DNA of 14,012 nt from NCBI GenBank assembly GCA_020216575.1, contig JAIUYC010000008.1, positions 1 to 14,012 of the forward strand. The letters are read 5' to 3'. Source of the stretch: Coleofasciculus sp. S288. GTDB taxonomy: Bacteria; Cyanobacteriota; Cyanobacteriia; Cyanobacteriales; Coleofasciculaceae. The position numbers and the translations under genes are program-made. Positions 6,154 to 13,665 of this stretch are shown piece by piece; the first letter of the stretch is position 1; the number at the start of each line of letters is the position of its first letter. Below the pieces are notes generated by a model, which saw nothing but the letters and a program-made list of their open reading frames with translations, did no database searches and was not told the DNA's origin.

Positions 6154-7179
6154 ATGTCATTCCTAGCTGTGGGAGTTGATATAGCCAAGGCGACTTTTAC
6201 TGCCGCTGTCTGGGTTGAGGGCAAGGGGCAGGCTCTCGGAGAGTTTGCTAATGCCGAAGCTGGATTTGTCGAATTAGCTGAACGCTTGAAAGCTTTTAGC
6301 CGAGCGAATCAGACAAGTGAAATTCATCTGGTCATGGAACCAACAGGTGGCTATGAATTAGCCTTTGCCTGGTTTGGTTATCAGCAAGGCTGGAAGGTCA
6401 GCTTGCCTAATCCCAAGTACGTGCGTGACTGGGCTAAAGGGCTTGGACAAAGAGCTAAGACTGACAAGCAAGACGCACTGTTGCTAGCCCGGTTTGCGGC
6501 TGAACGCCAACTCAAAGCATGGCAACCATTACCCCATGAGGTCAGCGAACTCGAATGTCTGCTCGAACGCCAACGTGACTTGGAACAGTTGTTGGGGCAA
6601 GAGCGAAACCGGTGGGAATCGCTGCAAAATCGCCCTGGAATTGCTAAGAGCGTTGTCAACAACGTTGAACATGTAATTCGTACCTTAGAGGAGGCACTCG
6701 CCCAAATACAGCAGGAGATTGAATCACATCTAAAGCAATACACACATCTGCACGCAGATGCCAAACGACTTCGAGAGGTTCCAGGCATTGGAGCCAAGAA
6801 TGTGTTACCAATCCTGGTACTGTTATACCGCTGGCATAGCTTAACGGCCGGGCAAGGCACAGCCAAAGGCTTGACGGCTTATGTGGGTATTGATCCTCAA
6901 ACCTATGAAAGTGGCACATCAGTGCGACGAACTGCCACAATTTCCCGGTTTGGCAATCCCCGGATACGCCAATTGTTATACATGGGCGCCTTAGGCAGCA
7001 GCCGTGGCAACAATTGTTTACGCCAGTTCTACCTGCGTCTTGTGGAACGCGGCAAAGCCAAGAAGTTGGCTCTGCTGGCTGCGGCTCGCAAGATTTTGGT
7101 TTGGGCTTGGGCTGTTTTCCGTCAACAAACTAACTTCGATCCCTCTCGTATCAACAAGGAATTGGCTCAAGCTTGTTGA
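6154..7179 (+). CDS. IS110-family transposase (DEDD bridge recombinase)
   Basis: This 341-residue protein is the recombinase of the IS110 element. The N-terminal RuvC-like DEDD domain has D9 (VGVDIAK), E62 (MEPTGGYE), D104 and D107 (KTDKQDALLLARF). A helical coiled-coil-like middle (about 128-200) follows. The C-terminal Transposase_20 domain starts at the helix-hairpin-helix-like VPGIGAKNVLPIL (209-221). It continues with AYVGIDPQTYESGTSVRRTATISRFGN (242-268), where S253 in the conserved SG is the likely nucleophilic serine, and ends in RQLLYMGALGSS. Length matches full IS110 enzymes (about 320-400), and no frameshift or stop is seen, so it is potentially active. The TGA stop overlaps the TTGACA box of the right end. 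The protein acts with a bridge RNA to excise the element as a circle and insert it. Confidence 0.93.
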   Translation: MSFLAVGVDIAKATFTAAVWVEGKGQALGEFANAEAGFVELAERLKAFSRANQTSEIHLVMEPTGGYELAFAWFGYQQGWKVSLPNPKYVRDWAKGLGQRAKTDKQDALLLARFAAERQLKAWQPLPHEVSELECLLERQRDLEQLLGQERNRWESLQNRPGIAKSVVNNVEHVIRTLEEALAQIQQEIESHLKQYTHLHADAKRLREVPGIGAKNVLPILVLLYRWHSLTAGQGTAKGLTAYVGIDPQTYESGTSVRRTATISRFGNPRIRQLLYMGALGSSRGNNCLRQFYLRLVERGKAKKLALLAAARKILVWAWAVFRQQTNFDPSRINKELAQAC

Positions 7180-7181
7180 CA
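7176..7181 (+). promoter_or_regulatory. -35 box at IS110 right end (half of a circle-junction promoter)
   Basis: TTGACA, a perfect -35 hexamer, overlaps the transposase stop codon. In a circularised element the right end (to 7197) joins the left end (from 5798), placing TATTGT (5800-5805, 4 of 6 consensus bases) 18 bases downstream as the -10. In the integrated form neither half has a partner. Such junction promoters are known in IS110 elements and would drive bridge RNA and transposase from the circle. Confidence 0.6.
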
Positions 7182-7197
7182 CCGAATGAGAGAATCT

Positions 7198-7296
7198 TCG
7201 CGGACTAACCGAAAATTAAGGGATTTCCTAACCTGCGTAGGCAGGTTTTGTTTGTATAGCTGCGGTTTTAACCGCCAGGTGCAAGATATAAGTAAC
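7198..7296 (-). repeat. Right half of the palindromic repeat interrupted by IS110
   Basis: This half begins with the hairpin arm GCGGACT (7200-7206). It continues with a perfect hairpin AACCTGC-gtag-GCAGGTT (7230-7247), GTTTGTAT (7250-7257), a second perfect hairpin GCGGTT-tt-AACCGC (7262-7275), and the end motif GGTGCAAGAT (7278-7287), followed by ATAAGTAAC. The order mirrors the left half. Intergenic sequences with this hairpin/TTTGTTTGTATAGC pattern look familiar from filamentous cyanobacteria (recollection, not searched). On the plus strand, AACCTGC-gtag-GCAGGTTTTGTTTG could also act as a weak terminator. Confidence 0.65.
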
Positions 7297-7444
7297 CCAA
7301 CTTTAGCAGAGCATCGCGGAACTTAGTTTCGGAGACCGTTGGCACAACCAAACAGCGATCGCCTTAAGCGCCTCTGTATGAGGAAGGATGCTGACGAGGT
7401 AGCCACGTCTTTAAAGTAAAAAAAGTAACACACGCTCACCACTC

Positions 7445-8407
7445 ATGCCAGAAGGACCAGAAGTCAGACGGTTTGCCGATGCCTTAAATCAGGCACTTGG
7501 GGGCAAACCCAACGTGTCACTCTTGGCACGGACAAAGACAGCAAAAGCTTGGGAAAAAGAGCATCCAGGTGTTTTACTCAACAAGCGTATCGAACGAGTG
7601 CGCTCGCATGGCAAGCACCTAGTTGGCTTAATTGAAGGAAATTACTACTTCCACTCCCACCTAATGATGTGGGGAAGCTGGGCAGTTTTAGACAATCCAC
7701 CCCAAGAAATAGATCGTCGCGAGCGATCGCGTATTATCGTACCCGATGCCTGTGCCATCCTCTACTCTGCACCAATTTTCGATTTAGGTACAGGCAATCC
7801 TTTTGAAATCGTCGAAAACTTACGCACTCTCGGTACAGATATCCTACCCTATCCAGACGAACAGCCCTTCGATGCATCTGACTTCCTACAAAAGCTGCTG
7901 ACACCCGAAAATAGCAATCGCACCATTGGTGCTGCCTTACTCGATCAACAGATTGTCGCCGGAATTGGTAACTACCTGAGAGCCGAAATTCTATTTGATT
8001 GTCGCCTCGATCCGTGGCGAAAAATTGCCGATTTGACAGCATCGGAACTAGAACGCCTAATTCATTCAATTCCCTTAATGGCTCAACGCGCTTACACAAC
8101 AGGCGGATTCACCGTATCCGATGAAGCGCGTACACGTCTTATTAATGACCCCTCCCTCGTCTACACACCTGGAAGCGAGTACGGCACAAGGCACTACGTT
8201 TTTCGCCGCACCAACCTGCCTTGTTTAGAATGTAGCAGCACAATTCGCCAACTTCGTCAAGTTACAAAAGCGGATGAAGAAGGAGAGAAAACCCGAATAA
8301 TTTACTTTTGTCCTACCTGCCAGGGGACGAACGTAGAGCTGAAAAAATCAAAAAGCAAGCGAAAAGGTGTTGCCACAGGGGAGAAAATTATCGAGGTTCA
8401 GGCATGA
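7445..8407 (+). CDS. nei: Formamidopyrimidine-DNA glycosylase / endonuclease VIII (Fpg/Nei) family
   Basis: This 320-residue bifunctional DNA glycosylase/AP lyase removes oxidised bases and nicks the abasic site in base-excision repair. It starts MPEGPEVRR, giving the catalytic N-terminal P2 and E3; the initiator Met must be removed. K57 (SHGKHLV) corresponds to the conserved catalytic-loop lysine. The helix-two-turn-helix is at about 160-185 (GAALLDQQIVAGIGNYLRAEIL). A zinc finger has C260-x2-C263 and C289-x2-C292, and a basic tail (KKSKSKRKG) follows. Nei is favoured over MutM because of the overall look and the tail, but the specificity (oxidised pyrimidines or 8-oxoguanine) is not settled. 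The TGA stop overlaps the ligase start in ATGA (8404-8407), so the two are made from one message. No strong ribosome binding site precedes the ATG. Confidence 0.92.
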   Translation: MPEGPEVRRFADALNQALGGKPNVSLLARTKTAKAWEKEHPGVLLNKRIERVRSHGKHLVGLIEGNYYFHSHLMMWGSWAVLDNPPQEIDRRERSRIIVPDACAILYSAPIFDLGTGNPFEIVENLRTLGTDILPYPDEQPFDASDFLQKLLTPENSNRTIGAALLDQQIVAGIGNYLRAEILFDCRLDPWRKIADLTASELERLIHSIPLMAQRAYTTGGFTVSDEARTRLINDPSLVYTPGSEYGTRHYVFRRTNLPCLECSSTIRQLRQVTKADEEGEKTRIIYFCPTCQGTNVELKKSKSKRKGVATGEKIIEVQA

Positions 8408-11358
8408 CTAAAAACCCCAAATTGACACGCCAAAACGTCGAAATTGAAATTAACTTTAATCAAAATTCCGAGTTAAATCCTGGAGCCTTGATTGATTTTG
8501 CTGACGTAGCCGAACAAGTTGGAGCAACAACAAAGCGTTTAACAAAAGCCTCCTTACTGGGTAGCTATTTTACCTCACTAGGGGATAACGACTTAGTGCT
8601 GGCAGCACGATACTTTTCCGGTTATATATTTCCCTTACGAGACCAGCGTACTATTAATATAGGTGGAGCCGCTTTGCTAACAGCGATCACCGCCGTAAGC
8701 GAACAAGAAAAATCAGCCCTTCAAGAACGATTAGTCAAAAGAGGCGACCTCGGTGACGTAACGGAGGAAGCGTTTATCAATCATCCCCAACGTTCACAGC
8801 ATCAACCCATTCTCACACTTTCTTCCTTATCCAACCAACTCGAACAATTAGCAGCGACAACAGGAACCAAACGCAAAACCAAACGGGTTATAGAGTTGTT
8901 GAAAATGGCAACACCTCTGGAAGCCAAGTATATCGTCAAGCTGTTAGCAGGCGATTTGCGGATTGGACTCAAAGAAGGTGCTGTTGAAGATGCTCTAGCC
9001 CGTCTTTTTCAAACCGATATCTCCAAGGTTCAGTGGGTCAATATGCTAATCGGGGATATTGGCGAAACTGCCTTACTAGCAAGGCTTAAGAAACTTGACG
9101 AAGCACGGATGCGGCTATTTCACCCGATTAAATTTATGTTGGCAACTCCCGCCGACGATTTAACGGAAGTCGCCAAACAAATGCCTGCTGGATTTGCGGT
9201 TGAAGACAAGTATGATGGGATTCGCGCCCAAATTCATATTGCCTCTTACTTAGACGAAGACAACTCAATTCTCCACGGCACGGTTCGTAACAGTAAGCGT
9301 GTTGCTATTTTCTCCCGGACACTCGATGAAATTACCTCCAGTTTTCCCGATTTAATCGAACCGCTTGCCGCTATCAACTTAACCTCAAAAGATAGCGATG
9401 AAGCAGCGGATTTAATTTTAGATGGAGAAATTGTCCCCATCCAAGGGGAACGCATCCTCCCCTTTCAAGAACTGCAAAAGCGACTGGGACGTAAGAAAGT
9501 TTCAGACGAATTACTTGCCGCTGTTCCTGTTGCTTTCATTGCTTACGATATCTTGTATGCGTTTGGGCGAGTTCTGATTAACGAACCCTTTGCCAAACGG
9601 CGAAGTCTTCTTGAATCACTTCACCTCGACGCAATAAGAGTGCGCGGAGGACTTTCCCAACAAGTCAGCGATATTTCCACCTTAGATGCAGAATTTACCG
9701 CTGCAAGAGCAAGAGGAAATGAAGGCTTGATGGTAAAAGATTTGAATTCAACCTACAAACCCGGTAGAAGGGGACGCGATTGGTTGAAAATTAAACGTGC
9801 AATGGCAACCCTGGATGTTGTTGTCACAGCCGCCGAGGTGGGAAATGGCAAACGGCATCGTTTCCTTTCTGACTATACCTTTGCCGTCCGCCAGAGCGAA
9901 ACCGAGCCAACGCTGTTAAATATCGGTAAGGCATATTCAGGGTTAACGGATGCCCAAGTGGCTGAACTTTCCGACTGGTTTCGCGCTCACACGTTGCAAG
10001 AATTGGCACATGGTAAGGTGTGTATCGTGGAACCGCGCATTGTCCTGGAAGTGACGTTTGACCGCGTGCAAGCATCTTCGCGACACAATAGTGGTTATGC
10101 ACTGCGGTTTCCTCGCATTGTGCGCGTGCGAAATGATAAACCTCCAGAAGAAATTGACACCCTGGAGACGGTGCGCCGTTTGGCTGCAACTCTGGCTTCT
10201 GAACCAACAATGGAGGTGGCCCAAGCATTTGTTGATTCTGCCGCACCATTGGAGAATGCCTCAACTTCCCTTAGCCAGGAGAGCAATCAGGTATCTGATG
10301 TTGTTGAGTTAGAAAACGATACTAATCAGACACCAACGCTAGAAGCAGCGCGTGATACGTTTAAGGCTTTTGTCGATCGCATTCAACCAGATAAGTCTGT
10401 CGTCGTACTGCACGACTCGGATGCTGATGGCGTGACGGCGGGAGTTGTCTTGCAGTTGGCGTTATCACGCGCTGGGTTTGAGAATGTGAAGCTGGTTGCA
10501 CCGAATCGCAATCGCAATGCATGGACTCCTGCAAACCGAGAACGAGTCATTACTGCTGCACCTGATAGTTTATTCGTTCTCGATTTGGGTAGTCAATCGG
10601 AACCAGTCATTGCAGGCGTTCCCACCTGCTTTATCGATCACCATCGTCCTGAAGGGATTCCGCCCGGTGATACTCTGATTAGTGCTTACACTTGGGAACC
10701 CATTCCTAATACTTCACTGCTGGTTTGGGAGTTGTGTTCGTCACTAACGGATGTATCGGATTTAGACTGGATTGCTGCGATTGGTACAGTTAGCGATTTA
10801 GGTGAAAAAGCTCCGTTTGAGGTGCTGGCAGTGGCTAAAAGTCGGTACACTGCCAAGTATTTAAAAGAAGCCTCTGCTCTAATTAACGCGGCACGGCGGG
10901 CTTCCCAGTACAATCCAGAAGTAGCAGTAAGGGCATTGCTGAGTCATGATAGTCCGCGATCGCTAGTTAACTCAGACACAGAAGACGTTGAACAATTACG
11001 ACTGGCGCGGAAAGAAGTGCAGGCAGCGATGGAACAAGCCAAGAAAGCTGCACCTGTCTTTTCTGGAAATGTCGCCTTGGTGCAGATTAACTCACCTTGT
11101 CAAATCCACCCACTGATTGCCCAAAGCTGGCGCACTCGATTGCCCAAGTATATTGTCATGGTTGCGAATGAGGGATATATTCCTGGGCGAGTCAACTTCA
11201 GCGTGAGAACTGCGTCGGGAATCAATGTGCTGGACTTTTTAAAAAATGTGGATTTGTCACCCGGAGAGGGAAGCTACGGTCACGGACATGATAGTGCATC
11301 TGGGGGCAGCTTGCCTGTTGAGCGATGGCATGAGTTGCTAACTATCCCTTGGGTTTGA
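8404..11358 (+). CDS. ATP-dependent DNA ligase fused to a DHH-family (RecJ-like) phosphoesterase
   Basis: This 984-residue fusion has an N-terminal ATP-dependent ligase (about 1-600) with a DNA-binding domain, then adenylation motif I EDKYDGIR (267-274, nucleophile K269). Other ligase motifs are LDGEIV (339-344), FIAYDILY (378-385), EGLMVKD (440-446) and DWLKIK (459-464). An OB domain ends with YALRFPRIVRVRNDK (565-579). A polar, acidic linker (about 611-650) leads to a DHH domain with HDSDADGVTAG (670-680), VLDLGS (725-730), the signature IDHH (744-747) and GTVSDLG (794-800, D798). A DHHA1-like end has the Gly-rich YGHGHDSASGG (958-968). All metal ligands of both parts are present, so both activities look intact: nick sealing and probably 5'-3' single-strand or oligonucleotide phosphodiesterase. 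The start is ATG 8404, overlapping the nei stop; an earlier in-frame ATG at 8308 lies inside nei and was not chosen. No frameshift is seen. Confidence 0.92.
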   Translation: MTKNPKLTRQNVEIEINFNQNSELNPGALIDFADVAEQVGATTKRLTKASLLGSYFTSLGDNDLVLAARYFSGYIFPLRDQRTINIGGAALLTAITAVSEQEKSALQERLVKRGDLGDVTEEAFINHPQRSQHQPILTLSSLSNQLEQLAATTGTKRKTKRVIELLKMATPLEAKYIVKLLAGDLRIGLKEGAVEDALARLFQTDISKVQWVNMLIGDIGETALLARLKKLDEARMRLFHPIKFMLATPADDLTEVAKQMPAGFAVEDKYDGIRAQIHIASYLDEDNSILHGTVRNSKRVAIFSRTLDEITSSFPDLIEPLAAINLTSKDSDEAADLILDGEIVPIQGERILPFQELQKRLGRKKVSDELLAAVPVAFIAYDILYAFGRVLINEPFAKRRSLLESLHLDAIRVRGGLSQQVSDISTLDAEFTAARARGNEGLMVKDLNSTYKPGRRGRDWLKIKRAMATLDVVVTAAEVGNGKRHRFLSDYTFAVRQSETEPTLLNIGKAYSGLTDAQVAELSDWFRAHTLQELAHGKVCIVEPRIVLEVTFDRVQASSRHNSGYALRFPRIVRVRNDKPPEEIDTLETVRRLAATLASEPTMEVAQAFVDSAAPLENASTSLSQESNQVSDVVELENDTNQTPTLEAARDTFKAFVDRIQPDKSVVVLHDSDADGVTAGVVLQLALSRAGFENVKLVAPNRNRNAWTPANRERVITAAPDSLFVLDLGSQSEPVIAGVPTCFIDHHRPEGIPPGDTLISAYTWEPIPNTSLLVWELCSSLTDVSDLDWIAAIGTVSDLGEKAPFEVLAVAKSRYTAKYLKEASALINAARRASQYNPEVAVRALLSHDSPRSLVNSDTEDVEQLRLARKEVQAAMEQAKKAAPVFSGNVALVQINSPCQIHPLIAQSWRTRLPKYIVMVANEGYIPGRVNFSVRTASGINVLDFLKNVDLSPGEGSYGHGHDSASGGSLPVERWHELLTIPWV

Positions 11359-11473
11359 GACTAAAAAGGATGATTAACCAGAGAGAGCGTGAGAGAAAGA
11401 GCGATCACTCTAACTTAATGCAAGCGGCTGCGGCAATTCTATAGCCTTTTATTAGATATGTGCAAAAATTTTA

Positions 11474-11764
11474 TCACCGTTGCTGAATCAATACTCGTAA
11501 TGAAAACCAAGCAACGGCAGCAAGGGGAAGCGTCACACTGATACCAATAGCAGCCCCTTTCAATCGTTGTATCCAGAGCTGATTCGTTTTAATACCAAAG
11601 ACTATCACGACAGTGTTTGTCCATTCTTCTACTTGATTAGAGGAACTGGTAGGAACCAGGAACATAATCAAAGTGAAAAGCGCCATAAACAACGTTAAAA
11701 ATGCCGCTCCACCACCAACAACTACCAGAATGACTTTTTTGAGTAAAAGCAGTTTTTCTTCCAT
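11474..11764 (-). CDS. Small membrane protein, two predicted helices, unknown function
   Basis: I do not recognise this 96-residue protein. After a short charged start (MEEKLLLLKK), a hydrophobic helix runs from about 10 to 37 and includes VVGGGAAFL. A polar loop with SSSNQVEEW follows (about 39-47), then a weakly hydrophobic stretch (TNTVVIVFGI) and a second clear helix at about 70-91 (AAIGISVTLPLAAVAWFSLRVLI). It ends QQR. The start ATG at 11764 has GAGGA about 10 bases upstream. It follows the TIGR03643 gene on the same strand at a 40-base gap and may be co-transcribed. Regular codon use and a ribosome binding site support a real gene. Confidence 0.65.
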   Translation of the reverse strand: MEEKLLLLKKVILVVVGGGAAFLTLFMALFTLIMFLVPTSSSNQVEEWTNTVVIVFGIKTNQLWIQRLKGAAIGISVTLPLAAVAWFSLRVLIQQR

Positions 11765-11804
11765 AGCTGCTCATCCTCTTATCCAAACTCCTTGCCAGAA
11801 CCCA

Positions 11805-12062
11805 TCAGGAACTCTTCTGATTTTGAGAGCGAAATCGTCCAGAAACGAAGTCGCGTTGTTTGATATGTTTGGTTTTGCGCCCAGTTACGCGCTCGCGCCA
11901 CATCTTGAAACTTGACGCTTTCATTTCTCGCCGCATTAGAGCAATGACTTGTTTTTCCTGAAGACCAAACTGTTGTTCAATTGCCTCAAAGGGGGTGCGG
12001 TCTTCCCACGCCATCTCAATAATGCGATCGATGATTTCAGAATCGAGGTCGGGGAGATTCAT
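11805..12062 (-). CDS. TIGR03643/DUF2805 family protein
   Basis: This 85-residue protein carries the hallmark sequence of the TIGR03643 (DUF2805) family: IIEMAWEDRTPFEAIEQQFGL, then KQVIALMRREMKASSFKMWRERVTGRKTKH. Residues about 5-55 look like a helix-turn-helix (EDRTPFEAIEQQFGLQEKQVIALMRRE), so nucleic-acid binding is plausible. The biochemical role of the family is not known. The Arg/Lys-rich C-terminus (TGRKTKHIKQRDF) fits contact with DNA or RNA. The length is as expected, and the gene is intact. It starts at ATG 12062 and is divergent from the methyltransferase at 12250, leaving a 187-base shared upstream region. Confidence 0.88.
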   Translation of the reverse strand: MNLPDLDSEIIDRIIEMAWEDRTPFEAIEQQFGLQEKQVIALMRREMKASSFKMWRERVTGRKTKHIKQRDFVSGRFRSQNQKSS

Positions 12063-12237
12063 TGCAGTGGAGTCAGAAATACTGTTAAGTACATACTCAT
12101 AGCCTAACGTATCGAATTCAGGAGTCCGAGAGAGCCTTCCCGTGTAACATCATCTTTTTGGGCTATCTGGCGATGCGAACCTATCCTCTCCAGTAGCAGG
12201 GTTTACGATTAGGCTTGGAGGCTACCCGTCTTCCACT

Positions 12238-12243
12238 AGGAGA
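12238..12243 (+). promoter_or_regulatory. Ribosome binding site of the first methyltransferase
   Basis: AGGAGA is 6 bases before the ATG at 12250, ideal spacing. It fixes the start of the downstream methyltransferase gene. Confidence 0.7.
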
Positions 12244-12249
12244 TACTAT

Positions 12250-12927
12250 ATGGACGAGAATGAACAACGGTTGTTCGATTCATGGAAGAACAATGCTTCC
12301 TCCTGGACACGGGCAATTCGTAATCAGCAAATTGAAAGCCGGGTTCTTGTCACAAACTCAGCCATATTGGAAACAGTAATTGAGCTTAACCCGAAAACAT
12401 TCTTGGATGTGGGATGCGGTGAAGGGTGGTTATGTCGTGAACTCTTTTCCAAGGGAATTGATGGGTGGGGAGTCGATGCCTCTGGGGAACTTATTGAGGC
12501 AGCGCGGCAGGAGGGTGATACGAGATTTCTTGTATCTTTATATTCCGACCTAACTTCGCATAAATTCGGTGATACAGTTCATTTTTCTTGCCTTATTTGT
12601 AACTTCTCGATTCTTGGACAACGCGATGTTGCTTACATTGCCTCTGCTGGTCATAGTCTGTTAAAAAAGCAAGGCAAAATCATCGTCCAAACACTTCACC
12701 CGATAATCGCCTGTGGCGATGCTGCCTACACTTCAGGATGGCGGGAGACTGCATGGCATTTAATCGGAAATGAGACGTTTCATCCTGCTCCCTGGTACTT
12801 CCGAACCGTTGAATCATGGATAGAGGAGTTCCATGCCCGGAATTACCGATTACTGAAATTACGAGAGCCGTGCCATCTAGTAACCAACAAACCTATCTCA
12901 ATTATTTTTGTTTTTGAGCAACAGTAA
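12250..12927 (+). CDS. Class I SAM-dependent methyltransferase
   Basis: This 225-residue Rossmann-fold methyltransferase has motif I FLDVGCGEGW (51-60), the classic glycine-rich SAM site. The acidic residue ending strand 2 is GVDASGELI (D76). The third strand region has HFSCLICNFSILG (about 116-128), and LLKKQGKIIVQTLHPI (about 138-153) is the post-motif strand. N-terminal residues 1-35, with DSWKNNASSWTRAIRN, form a cap seen in UbiE/COQ5-like small-molecule methyltransferases. C-terminal residues ESWIEEFHARNYRLLKLREP likely cover the substrate. The substrate is not identifiable, and nothing in the neighbourhood names a pathway. It is convergent with another methyltransferase 48 bases downstream. 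Confidence 0.88.
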   Translation: MDENEQRLFDSWKNNASSWTRAIRNQQIESRVLVTNSAILETVIELNPKTFLDVGCGEGWLCRELFSKGIDGWGVDASGELIEAARQEGDTRFLVSLYSDLTSHKFGDTVHFSCLICNFSILGQRDVAYIASAGHSLLKKQGKIIVQTLHPIIACGDAAYTSGWRETAWHLIGNETFHPAPWYFRTVESWIEEFHARNYRLLKLREPCHLVTNKPISIIFVFEQQ

Positions 12928-12975
12928 TGTCGTTAAAACTGCGAGCTACTCCCATTAGAGAGCTTTCAATATTAG

Positions 12976-13665
12976 TCAGATATGTATATCTTGCACTCGC
13001 CATAATCCTAAGCTCTTATCTTGGAATTGACCGCCGCCCTCACTGCATTGCTCATTGAGAAGTTGTAACGGTTTGGGGAAGTTAAATGGCGGCTTCTCAA
13101 GGTTTAGTAAGCGCCAATCACCCGTTGTAATATCCTCATTTTCCTCACAGTCGGGAAAAGTAGTTGTAAGCAGGTAAGCGATACCACTTCTTTTGATATT
13201 ATCGAGAGTGCGGTAGATATCTGCAAAAGAAAAATGCACGAGGCAATCTCGGCATAACAAAACCTTTGCTGTCGGTAGCGGCTCGACGGTCAAGTCCAGT
13301 GTTATAAACTTACGATGCTGGCTGCCGTACCGTTTTTGATTTTCAGCAATCAGCTCGGTGATCATGTCTGCACCGATATAGAGTGAAACGGGTAAGTTTA
13401 CGAACTGCATCCAACTGAAGTCTCCGCAAGGCACATCGAGTAACACATCTACCTGTAATGCCTCCAGCAAAGTTGGAAGTTCAACCTCAAGTTGTTGGAC
13501 TTGGTTTCTACTCGCGCCTTCACCTGAGACGGAATCTGTCCCTCTCCAATGGTTAGTTTCATAGATATGGCGGAAGGTATCGCCCAGCGAAAAGGTTATG
13601 CCTTTACTTGCCCGTTTCTCGAAGTAGTAAGGGTCGAACGGGACGTTATCTCGCCGCTTATTCAT
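12976..13665 (-). CDS. Class I SAM-dependent methyltransferase (DVPCGDFxW type)
   Basis: This 229-residue protein has a SAM-binding motif of the DVPCGDFxWM type: VLLDVPCGDFSWM (74-86). Strand 2 ends in YIGADMITELI (D100), a residue pair DLTVEPLP follows (123-130), and strand 4 is KVLLCRDCLVHFSFADI (about 132-148). The N-terminal helix with FRHIYETNHWRGTDSVSGEGAS (31-52) recurs in members of this group and probably forms part of the active-site lid. The substrate is unknown. No clear relation to the neighbouring methyltransferase is visible beyond the shared fold, and the two have different motif I sequences. The start ATG at 13665 has only a weak purine-rich site. Confidence 0.85.
   Translation of the reverse strand: MNKRRDNVPFDPYYFEKRASKGITFSLGDTFRHIYETNHWRGTDSVSGEGASRNQVQQLEVELPTLLEALQVDVLLDVPCGDFSWMQFVNLPVSLYIGADMITELIAENQKRYGSQHRKFITLDLTVEPLPTAKVLLCRDCLVHFSFADIYRTLDNIKRSGIAYLLTTTFPDCEENEDITTGDWRLLNLEKPPFNFPKPLQLLNEQCSEGGGQFQDKSLGLWRVQDIHI

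Larger units (their letters stand above)
5798..7197 (+). mobile_element. Complete IS110-family insertion sequence, about 1.4 kb
   Basis: The element contains one transposase gene, a long left noncoding end (5798-6153, 356 bases) and a very short right end (7180-7197, 18 bases), the layout of the IS110 group. Ends were placed from four signals. Flanks AGTCCGC (5789-5795) and GCGGACT (7200-7206) rejoin as a perfect 7-bp hairpin with loop CTTC once the element is removed. CT is present at both junctions (5796-5797 and 7196-7197). An internal stem-loop has guide-like matches to both ends. The outer repeat motifs are in mirrored order. IS110 elements usually lack terminal inverted repeats and target duplications, as here. 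The ends could be off by a base because CT is shared. The element separates the ATPase/DUF4276 pair from the repair operon without breaking a gene. Confidence 0.82.

Noticed and set aside
5808..6224. 138-codon minus-strand frame over the IS110 left end
   Set aside because: It covers the bridge-RNA region and the transposase start, has odd Cys/Phe/Thr-rich composition and no family resemblance. The plus-strand RNA explanation accounts for the conserved signals.
6381..6866. 161-codon minus-strand frame inside the transposase
   Set aside because: Shadow of the well-supported IS110 transposase; the product is Ser/Arg/Cys-rich with no domain.
8308..8403. 32-codon N-terminal extension of the ligase from ATG 8308
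   Set aside because: It lies wholly inside the nei gene. Its basic, Cys-containing sequence does not look like a ligase N-terminus, and ATG 8404 overlaps the nei stop in the usual coupled way.
9824..10264. 146-codon minus-strand frame inside the ligase gene
   Set aside because: Opposite-strand shadow of the conserved ligase OB region; no recognisable product.
11359..11473. Terminator after the ligase gene
   Set aside because: Only weak pairings are present (GGCT/AGCC before TTTT, AGAG/CTCT). None is strong enough to call.
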